Origin: Diploscapter coronatus
Taxonomy: Eukaryota > Nematoda > Chromadorea > Rhabditida > Rhabditidae
Assembly (NCBI GenBank): GCA_964036155.1
Contig: OZ038422.1
Coordinates: 43,609,201-43,673,200 of the forward strand
Direction of reading: 5' to 3'
Length of the DNA stretch: 64,000 nt
The stretch's first letter is position 1, and each line of letters begins with the position of its first letter. The notes beneath the pieces are model-generated. The model saw nothing but the letters and a program-made list of their open reading frames with translations. It was not told where the DNA came from and did not search any database. The position numbers were made by a program, and so were the translations under genes. This document shows positions 11,345 to 20,831 of the stretch, piece by piece.

Positions 11345-14300
11345 CTAGAAAATTGTTATTTTTAATATTATAATTTTATACATTTTCGAGAAATATTGTC
11401 TAATGGCTTGGCGTCGTTTCGGACTGGCAACTATAAACGAAAGTGGCACAGTTATGCACAACAAGCATGCGTCGAATAGTCGTGAATATAGGGAAGAATA
11501 TCCAGTTATAGCGAAAATGGTATTCAAGTCTTCCCCTTAAAATTTTGTTTCACTTTGAACACGCTTTAAAGCATTACTAAAATATAACCATAATACTGAC
11601 GAGCTGATCGTTAATGTCTAAATTAATTTTTATGATTATTTTTGTATATGAAATAATTATATAATTTCAAACGTCGTAAATCAAATCACTCAACAGAAAA
11701 ATGAATTTAGTTGTACTGGCAGTAACCCCTATCCACAAAATGGGTGTATGCCATTGCACACCAAAGGTTTTGATGCACAATGACCATTCACCGCTTATCA
11801 TCTTCGGATTAAAGTGTTCCTTAAATCTTTCTCTCACTGATCTCAATCTCAATACCGCTTCTTCGAAAATATTATAACCACGATGAATTAGAGTTGAATT
11901 GATATTTGAAAAAAGCCCAATTAAAAAGTTAGGCCTTAAAGGATATCCCGGATCAGGTTTTACATCCTACCCCTGTGATGTCTGAGCTTAACAGCCAAAG
12001 GAATCAAATAAACCAATTGTTTAATTTGCTTACATATTGCACGAATAAAGGTAGCATGGTATATAATATCCTTCGATTATCAGATTTATGTTTCGTATTT
12101 GTCGATATTCTTGCCAAATCACGAAATTTGAAATATAGAACAAAGTAGAGAAGCGAGGAAATGAGAGCCAGAATATCCAAAGATAAGTATGATATTAACT
12201 AAATATGTTGAATTATTATGCGATTTCTAATGCACCAAAAATTTAAAAATAAATAAAATAGAATGAAGTAACGTAAGAGAGAGTTATCACAGTATCGAAC
12301 AAAATTATTGGATAATCCTCATTCTGTGTCGACATCAAAAATTCAAAAATCTATACTCTGCACTGATCGAATTTAGCAGAATTTGTGAAAACATATATTA
12401 TACGTGGAAAACATGAAATTGTGCTAAATTTCAGCCAAATCTGAAGAAGTGCAAGCGACTTTTCTAAACATTGACACATTGATAAAGGATAGGTGATTCG
12501 AAACTTTTATCTCCTATTGTACCATAGTTAGAGGCCAAGTGTTTTTTTTCGAAACACTGACTACACCATCATTTCGAGCGTCATTTATTACCCTAATTGA
12601 TGTCGTGGTTTCATGAAATTATCAACTAATTAACAGAATAATTAACGATAATTGAAACGTCGAAAACTTCATGCGTTCTTTCTCGCTTGAAAGAAGTAGA
12701 CTTGGCCTCTCTAATCATAACACTTTACGCATGGTTAAAGTATTGAAAACATGATGTCTTCAACTTACAACTAGAATTGGTCCATATTCGAGTTTTTCAT
12801 AGTAATATATAGGTATGATAATAATACTAAAATACACTAAATTTAGAATTATCGCAAACGACATAATGCAACGAATGATTCTTTTCAAATTATCCCTGCA
12901 ATTTTTATTGTATTAATAGTACAAATGGTTTTCACTTATTTGGTAAGCAGTTTTGTTAGTCGTGGTAGTTCATATGTGAGCACGAGTCGTTGGATAATAA
13001 GGCAGATGCTAAGCAATGCTACGACTGAACTCACTGCCGGAATCAAGAAGAAGCAAATGATTAAATAACAAGTCCATATGATAGCTTGAACCGTGACATA
13101 GTAATTTAGCAATCTGGCAACCTGTAATTGATGGAATGATGAAATGACTTTTGTATGTATGACGCTATGACGAAATGAGAAAATGATAGTATGACGTTTT
13201 AAATCGAGAGTATTTATAAAATAGTGTAGGCGATAATCGAACTTCAAACGTTTCCAATTCAATAACTCATTTCGTCATTTGCGAACTTCTTACCCAAAAA
13301 ATAATTGTATTATCAGGATTGCTCTCAGCTAAGCCTAAATGACTTTTCTAAAAATTAGTGTACAGTGGCGATCAAAACTTTGGAACAATTGTGATTATGA
13401 ATGTAGCCTGGTAGGACCAATAATTGTAGATCAATTTGAGTGGAAATTGGCAAGAAGTCTCAATACGCAGTGTAACGGGATCGAACTGTGATTACGATCA
13501 CTGTCTCTATCTCTGAACTCTTCATCTCTAACTTTGCATGCTCCTCCCCTTAACATGACAGTTTCTTTTCAGTCTTACCAGAGGGTTTCCTCACTGAACA
13601 ACGCCTAACTACAAGCTTGCTTTCTCCTGTCCCCCCTCTCATCATACTATTGGATCCGCATACTCTCTATGTCGAGTGTTGAACATGAACTCTATTTCCT
13701 AATCTCTAAAATCTCAATCATACTAGGAGAATTAATACAATGTTCGGAAGTCAAGGTATTTCTATACCCCAACGAATGAAAAGTTACAACAGAGAAGAAT
13801 ATGTGTGCGGAATTTCATTCGAATTAACCCGCAATTATGAGACACACCAGTCTGCATCATAGTGATAATTTTTCAAAACTTTCGATCGCTACTATATAAA
13901 GAAATTTTAACGAATGAGAATTACCATTAAAATATGGCAATAATGCAATCATAAGAAGTGTGGGATACGTCATTAATGAGAGTATAGATAACACAGCCGG
14001 AATGAAATTTGCCAATCTTCTCATTTGATAATATATTGGATAATAAGGCGCCTATAATCAATAATTTTTATAATAGTTATCAAATAAATCGAATTACATC
14101 CTTTAATTCCAATAGTTCGTTGTCGGAAATTATTAGCAATAGATTAGGTATAACAATTGGAAAAATAAATATAGTGAAGACAATAATCCAATACAAGAAC
14201 ATCTCTTTGTAGTATTCAATGAGTTCAACACCATATATCACTAAAATATCATATTTTAATTAAGACCCTACAAAATTTTTCATATAGTGATATTATTATG

Positions 14301-14346
14301 GAGATATTTTTCATTCCTTAGACTAATATATCTTACTTGTTGCCAT
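11345..14346 (-). CDS. Seven-transmembrane receptor-like gene (nematode chemoreceptor type), possibly degenerating
   Basis: Probable G-protein-coupled receptor of the nematode serpentine group; the exact family is not assigned. Exons: 14346-14337, 14240-14098, 14051-13925, 13334-13294, 13121-12940, 12895-12769, 12198-12034 and about 11535-11345. Hydrophobic helices are seen at FLYWIIVFTIFIFPIVI, SILSLMTYPTLLMIALL, IIWTCYLIICFFLIPAV, IMSFAIILNLVYFSII, LALISSLLYFVLYF and LLCITVPLSFIV, followed by the cytoplasmic tail ASPKRRQAIRQYF typical of such receptors. The first four junctions are canonical and in phase. The donor after exon 5 reads AA then ATAAGT, with A at +1, although joining there would give the clean frame LLTK-DNLKRIIR. 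Exons 7 and 8 are not in phase unless a short exon is missing. Introns carry three inverted-repeat elements. It could be intact with an unplaced exon, or a recent pseudogene. Confidence 0.65.
11741..11792. repeat. Short palindromic element, copy A
   Basis: Sequence beginning GGGTGTATGCCATTGCACAC and ending TGCACAATGACCATTCACC forms an inverted repeat around CCATTGCACA/TGCACAATGA. It resembles the element at 61175-61262. It lies in the last large intron of the receptor gene. Confidence 0.6.
12528..12714. mobile_element. MITE-like inverted-repeat element with TTA flanks
   Basis: The left end TTAGAGGCCAAGTG and the right end CTTGGCCTCTCTAA are inverted copies, extending inward through T-rich/A-rich and CGAAAC/CGCTTGAAAG segments. 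There is no coding capacity in about 187 bp. The TTA/TAA ends may be part of the target-site duplication. It sits in an intron of the receptor gene. Confidence 0.65.
13361..13896. mobile_element. Non-autonomous Tc1/mariner-like element (about 530 bp)
   Basis: TA-flanked ends. The left end reads TA then CAGTGGCGATCAAAACTTTG. The right end, read inward on the other strand, is TA then TAGTAGCGATCGAAAGTTTT. The similarity continues for about 40 bases (TGTGATTATGAATG versus TATCACTATGATG). Such CAGTGGCGATCAAAA termini are typical of Tc1/mariner elements. No transposase frame is visible inside. It lies in the intron between exons 3 and 4 of the receptor gene, next to the exon 4 acceptor. Confidence 0.75.
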
Positions 14347-15595
14347 TATTCTTCTGCTTCCGTAGGTAAAATTATTGAAAAATTAGACAATTTTATAAGT
14401 AACCAATAGAATCGAAATTTATCGCGCTTTGTCTTGATACGTTCTAGTAAAATTTCAAGTTATATACTTCGACCGACAGGTGAATTAGAACGTCATTAGA
14501 AACAAAAATCAATTTATTCCATTCCCTTCGTCTCGATACAAATAAAATATCATCGACGTTTAAATTTCATTAATATTTAATGAAAAGATATTTTTATATT
14601 ATGGAATCTGAGAAGATAGACACTGTATACTCTTTGTTCCTAACTTGCTCTCCACTATATGAGAAACGAATGTTTTCCAGAAATGAGTACTCACCAGACT
14701 TTTTATTTAATATTATCATAATCAAATATCAAATATACATTATTCGATAGTATATTTTCAGAAAAAACTGAAGATAACAATGATTTTACTCTTTATCAAT
14801 AAAACTTGTAATGAGTGAAGGTACGATCTGATTTTCAATTCGTATGCAGCTATTTGATAGTCATTTGGAATATTCACTAAAGAGAGGTCTATCATTTTTA
14901 TTGTGTTCTGTGTTTAGATTTACAGACAAGTTATTTATTATTTATGAAGAAGCAGTATTTTCACAGCATATTATATGAGCTGATATTTTATGTTCTAAAT
15001 ATCGTTTATACAGGTGCAGAAACGTAAAACAGGGGAAAAATGAAAAATTCAAGTTAAAAATAATTTTTACTAGCAAATGAATGAATTGATATTCTAAATA
15101 GACTAATATACGAAAAATGTCATTGCACTTCGAAGATACTATTTTGATGCGATGTTAATATGTTGATAGATTCTGATTATTGCTGTTTCTTATCTGAGTT
15201 AGTCTATTGTTTTTTCTGAAATAAAACAAAAAATATAATAATTATTCCAGGTTAAATTAAAAATTTGAAGATTACTAGTGTTCATTAAAAGAAAATTAAC
15301 TCGATTTCAACTCTGTCATATTTGTTTCACCAAAAATACCAAGCGAATAGAATTTTACATCTTCAAACTTGTATGACTTTAATTTCAACGTCTCCACTCC
15401 CCGACAAATGTTTATACTCTCAAAGTAAATTTGCAAAAAAGAACAACTTTCGCTCGTCGCTCTGCGGACGACGAGCTGATCATGCTTGCAATAATTTCTT
15501 CGAATTGTAATTCAATCTTTATTGATATCGCCGTCAGACAGATTATCTTGTGAGTTTTTGAGTGGCGTATTGTGCATATCTTCTGCGGTGCACAT
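14347..15595. other. AT-rich intergenic spacer
   Basis: Separates the receptor-like gene from the collagen stop codon. Strongly AT-rich, with no supported coding, RNA or repeat feature. Confidence 0.55.
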
Positions 15596-18538
15596 TTAGA
15601 GTCTTCTTCTTCTCTTTCTTCTGGCAGCGCTTCTGTTCGGGCATGTGCCTGGAATTTATTTGTGTTGCAACTCTTTGTCTCACTTCATAGTTTAAAATAA
15701 AATTACAGTATTCGGCATCGGGTCCGTTAGCTCCTAAAATAAATGTTGCCATCACTAATTCTTCAGCTAATAATTTTTACGCACCTTGTGGGCCTGCTTC
15801 GCCAACTGGGCCATCGAAGCCATCGTGTCCCTGTGATTTACCATATCTAATTAATAACTCAATTTGGTGTTAAATTTACGGGATTTCCATTGCTGCCTGG
15901 TGCTCCCTAAGAATTACAAAATTAATAGAATTTGAAGTATTTCCAAGCCTTACAATTTCTCCATCTTGTCCTTTCTCTCCAGGAGTTCCATCATTTCCAG
16001 CTGAAAATCATCGATTAATTATTGTCTATACAATCTGTTTATCATACGTGCTCCTGGCTCTCCTCTGGCGCCACACATAAAATTGCATCGATTAAACCAG
16101 GTACAGAGTCTGAAAATTTACCTTCCTGGTCCTCCTGGGATTCCTTTGCCAGTCTCGCAATTCTTTCCAGGTCCACTTAAAAATGTATAAATAAAGATGT
16201 TTTATTCAGGATAATATGTCAGCGTAAATTGATAAAGTTCTGACATGATTTGTAAGAGCGGCGTTTTCTATCGGTGAAAGCAGGAAATTTAAATATTTTT
16301 TTATATGATTTAGATTTTATCGTAACTTCCCGATTTGATTTTCGCAATGTAATTCTAAAGAACTAGGATAGAATATTTTTCGTTACTCTTTCTGACTTCC
16401 CAAGCTAGTTATTGATCGGGCATTTGCAATCTAGATAAATGCCGAGTCGCCTTTCATAATTTAATACCTATTTTATTTTAACAAGTAATAAAATTCTTCC
16501 CAGTAAATATTTTTGAAAGTGGTAGGATGGTTGGAAAATGGACTTATCTGGCATTCCATCTGAAAATAAAGATCTTATTTTAAAATTTAGACGAATTGTC
16601 CTTACCGAGTCCACGTACGCCGGGAAGGCCTTGAGCGCCCACTTCTCCTAAAATGCTAGTGATTAGTGCTTTTTATGTCAAGAGATATGCCTCTGGGTCC
16701 TTCCTTAGCGTCTCTACCGGGCAATCCACCCTTTCCTTTCTCTCCTGGGGATCCAGGCTGAATTACGATATTAGTTCAGGGAAATAGTGATTACACTTAC
16801 CAGGCCGGCTTCACCGGGTCTTCCCTTTTCTCCCTGAGATTTTTAAAATATGTATGAAATACTACTGATAATGTGAAAAATACCACAGGGCCTGGAGGAC
16901 ACTTGATACCTATAATATTTTGATATGCTCAAATTTTATGGAAAAACAGCCATACATCCTTTGGGGAAGTCCTCTTCGATCGGGATGTCTTCTCCTGGCA
17001 GTCCAGGCTTCTGAAAAAAAACAATTCATATTACGATCATCGCATGATGAAATAGAAGAATAGTCCAAATCGTCATTGTGATGATTTTACGAATTTCTTA
17101 TCAAAAATTGATAAGGTGGCATTCTTCGGACAATTCATCTAACAGAGTTGCATAAAAACTTACTCCAGGCGTTCCGTCGATGCCGTTATCACATAAAATG
17201 GACAAGATTAACATTTTGAGCTGATAACGATATTGTTTGAGCAGTTTGCATTTCTAACTATGAAAAACTCTGGATTTCTAGAACTATCTCTCTTCGAAAT
17301 GCAAACCACTCAGAAAACTAGGAAAAATGCAAGTGAAAATTCTTCTTAACTGGCGATCCGATAGGTCTATAAGTTAAATTTTATAAATAGAAAGATTTGA
17401 TAAATCACGAACCCAGGCGGCCCTATTGGTCTTAAATATACATTTTATGATGATGAAGTCGGTTTAATATCCTACCCTTGAGGACAATTGCCTCTTGGAG
17501 GTCCGCACGTGCACTCGGCGTTGCTTCTCTTCTGTCTGCCGAATATGCTTCGTGCATAGTTGTAGTTCTCTCCATTGTCGCGCAGCGTCTTGATCGCCAT
17601 CATAGATCCCCACGTTTCGTCAGAAACGGTCTAAACTTATATCGATAGAATTTTATGCTACAAAATTAAATCCACAGGAGCACTAAATTTTTACATCAAC
17701 CGCAGATTTGTTTTGCAAATGCATTCACTTGAAATACAGCGTTCAGATCAATTTAGCATACATATTGTGAAGGCCTGTTCATGAAAAGTTTATAAAATTT
17801 CAGCTTGATCAGTGCACTATAGTAAGTAAGTATTAAAAAAATAGAAAGATAGCGCAAAATTTTACACGAAAATCGAACTTTTTTTTTTATTTATATAATA
17901 TGGTAGTAAATAATTCTACTTTTGCTGGTTATCAATGTTTTGTAAATAGAATTTTTCTAACAATACATTTCGGGAACGTTAAATTAAACAATTCGCTAAG
18001 ATTTTATTTGATGGAAAGTGACCAACTTTCCAAGTTCTCAGATTTGAGATGATATTGATCAATTGAACGAGAAGGAATGGTTTAAATTTAGCACTTTTAA
18101 ATTCTTACGAAATCAAAAACTTTCAAAATAAATAGAAATAAAAATATTTGCATTTTTTTCATTTTTAAAATCAAAGTTTGAACGGATGACCCAATTGAAA
18201 AATCTAGCTTAGCTTTGAAATCGAATCTTTAATTTCTACAAATTTGGTAAGGCCAATAAGAATGAAAGTCTCGAGAAAGTAATATACATACACGAAAGTT
18301 ATTGCCCAGTTCCTCCATGATGTCGTCGTACATCTGCAGTGAAAATTCATAAACGCATCGGGAGGCTCCCGGACACCCCCGGTCACTTTTTACTGTGAAA
18401 AAAGCGATCGGGAGTCTTCCGATGCGTTTGTGAATACGGCACCTCGTTGATGTCGTTGAGAATGACGAGACCTGCCCAGAGACAGGCCAACACACTGCAC
18501 AGACCGCATGCCGCACCGAAGCACACCACTGCCTTCAT
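15596..18538 (-). CDS. Nematode cuticle collagen, 19 exons, about 276 aa
   Basis: Structural protein secreted by the epidermis and assembled as trimers in the cuticle. Exons: 18538-18443, 18333-18292, 17630-17476, 17430-17413, 17366-17351, 17184-17164, 17010-16956, 16909-16884, 16833-16801, 16757-16718, 16647-16606, 16559-16544, 16175-16122, 16064-16048, 16000-15954, 15906-15880, 15830-15785, 15733-15707 and 15648-15596. The N-terminal cuticle-collagen domain holds a membrane/signal helix (CSVLACLWAGLVIL) and MYDDIMEELGNNFR. A furin-type site RQKR is followed by the cysteine knot CTCGPPRGNC. Gly-X-Y blocks (GPIGPPG, GIDGTPGKPGLPG, GEKGRPGEAGLPG and others) flank GCIKCPPGP and KNCETGK. The tail YCTCPNR plus a polybasic end is classic. 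All introns but one read GT...AG. The exon 5/6 junction (17350-17185) has no usable AG that keeps Gly-X-Y. The exon 14 acceptor leaves one short break (GR-GEP). Confidence 0.93.
18346..18437. repeat. Hairpin-forming inverted repeat in collagen intron 1
   Basis: Arms TTCATAAACGCATCGGGAGG and TTCACAAACGCATCGGAAGA (opposite strands) continue through CTCCCG on both sides, giving arms of about 30 bp around a short loop. The repeat fills nearly all of the first intron (18442-18334). Confidence 0.75.
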
Positions 18539-20379
18539 CTTCAGCAGCAACAGCGACTACCCTTCTGCTGAGTGTCACCCGCCCTCCCTCAGTCAGTCTC
18601 TCCTTTTATAGGAAGACCCGAGTTTTTGCTTGACGACATGATCTGCCTCCTGTCTTTCATTTCTTCTAGAAACGATAAGGCTGCAGCTGGCCGAGTTTTT
18701 GCAGCCGCAGCAGTTCCCTTTCCACCGCTTTCTACGGCAATTTCTCCCATCTTCGTCTCCTTCCGTTCCTCCCATTTCCCTTGTCATTTTTCTATTTTTT
18801 GCACAGGCAGTCAGCCAAATCTACTAGGCCTTTCGCGTTTTACACGAAACTTTCGTCATTTCGCCTTCGAGGTGCGAGAAAAACTGCTGAAAAAGTTGCA
18901 ACGGAGTGGATATGAGACGAGAGAAATTCGAGTGCGGCGATTGCAAAAACGAACACGCAGGTAAAAGCGGCAAACAGAAGAAGAGGACTTTGGATTGTTT
19001 TCGCAGATCCCATATCGACGAATGAACGGATTGACAAAAAGCCGAATTCGAAACATCCGCAATGGGTATTAACTTCGAGAATTCAGGAGATCTCAATATT
19101 CGATAGGAATGGAAAATATACGTGGCGAGAAGGCGTCGGGAATGGATAGGGGTTAGCTTTCGAAATCAATCGATAGCTTGGACGATAAAAGCATAAAATA
19201 TTTGCAATGAAAACCAGCAAACAGCCAGCTAATTAGATGGTTTGACCATTTTATTGTCTCTGGAAGCAATCAGTCTCATGTCTGCTTTATGCTTTATAAT
19301 TCGATTATCGATGAATTGGCTTGTAAAAACATGTCGTCATTTTGGATGTACAGATCTGTCTATCATTCACTTGCAATTATAATCTATTGAGATGAATTTC
19401 ATTCTCTCTTTTAAATGCTTCAAACTTTCATCATAGAAAAACTTTATGAGTAAGCAAATTCGAACAACCCGTACAATATATGCAGTTCAATTACGATAAA
19501 TAGAACGTAGGATGAGGTCATGGCATAGAGAAATTACAAATGACGTTTCCATAAATAGATGATAACTTACAATTGATATTGACAAGGGAAATGAATGGGT
19601 AAGATCTCAATTCTTGAGAAGATCTCAAAACAGGTAATTTCCGAAGAAGATCACGGTTATCAAATCAAAAATCGCACTTGGGACAGAAATATTGTTTGCA
19701 GCTATTCTTCATTCTTATTGTGTTTGAAGATGAGCAAATTCGTGATTAGAGTTGAAAATCTAGACAGGGTTATCACTAATTGTCTAATTCTTATCCTATT
19801 ATGCTATTTTTATTTGAAAATCGTAGTCTACGTTGTAAATTACGCCTTCTCATTTCGCGATTTTGTCAAGATAGGTGACACCCGACCTGTGTACTTCCCT
19901 CGTGCAAAATAATTTTTAAAGCTTTGGAGAGAAAGAATGCACGTTTTCATGAATTTGAGGACAGGAAACCTAATAGTAAAAAACTGATTGAAAACGTAAA
20001 TTTTGTTGTACATACGAGAATGACTATATTGTTTACCTGATAATTTCATTTCGATCGATTCATTAGGATAGTAGAAAGTGAAAAGTATATTTTAGGAGTT
20101 TTTAACCTGTATTGAAAGCAGACAAAATACTGAATCTTTGCGACGACTTCATAAATTAATCATTGTTGAAAAAGCGATAATACCTTGTTGTGATCAAGCT
20201 ATTGTAATGCATTCGATATGAAAGAATATTTACAGCATAAATTGTGTCTTCAGATGACACACAACTATATTTTTAAGCTTATTTTATGATTCTGGCGATG
20301 TTGCATTGATTTGAATCTGTTTGAAATCATTTAGTCAATCAAAATGCTTCTAAATAATTCAGTGAAGATGGATAGAAAA
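18539..20379. other. Upstream region of the collagen gene; no supported gene
   Basis: Contains the collagen 5' flank and pyrimidine-rich sequence. Two plus-strand ORFs (18572-18964 and 19595-19912) are open, but they have biased composition, no splice partners and no recognisable family, so I do not call them. Promoter elements could not be placed. Confidence 0.5.
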
Positions 20380-20720
20380 TAAGTATTGGCAGTTAGGGCT
20401 CTCAAGTAGATTGTCTGATCCTATTTTCGTGATAAAATCGTTTTGCAGAAAGTTTATCGCCGTTGCAAATAAGGCTTTTGCTGATGAAAAATATCCTTTC
20501 TCACCAGATGAAAATAAAAATTTATAACTTGCGAATTTTTGTGTACGAACATGTTTAGCACTTATTTTTGGCGCTGAACAATCTTATTAGGTTTATCATC
20601 GATCTAGAGAGTGAACTTAGACGATATTTTGGGATTGAATGGTACTTCCTTCAAAAAATTTGGTTTCAAACGACCACGTTTCTACCACATGCCAATTACT
20701 GCAAAAGTGCGGGGCTTGAG
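20380..20720 (-). pseudogene. Degenerate kelch-like segment related to 50545-50930
   Basis: Blocks shared with 50545-50930 include CAGTTAGGGCTCTCAAGTAG versus CAGTTAGTCATTAGGGTCCC, AGGTTTATCATCGATCTA versus AGGTTTATCGTCGATCTA, and TTTCAAACGACCACGTTTCT versus TTTCAAATTACCACGTTTCT. In one minus-strand frame about 60 codons remain open (KFLFSSGEKGYFS...), but the frame breaks on both sides. It is probably an old duplicated gene fragment just downstream of the Frizzled stop codon. Confidence 0.5.
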
Positions 20721-20831
20721 GATTCGATGAAATAATTCTTTCACAAAGGTTACTTGCTCAAAGCTGTAAATATTCCTTCTTAACATTACATTACATGATG
20801 CGATATAATTGATAATTTAAATCCTAGCAGT

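Noticed and set aside
16065..16121. A collagen intron ending in TTTTAT
   Set aside because: A non-AG end would give perfect Gly-X-Y, but a canonical CCAG acceptor at 16068-16065 is available at the cost of one two-residue break, which cuticle collagens tolerate.
16648..16690. A GC...AG intron in the collagen gene
   Set aside because: Using the GT donor at 16717 instead keeps the Gly-X-Y repeat perfect and removes the non-repeat segment, so the GC donor is not needed.
18572..18964. 130-codon plus-strand ORF upstream of the collagen gene
   Set aside because: Biased composition, overlapping open frames on the other strand, no splice partners and no recognisable domain.
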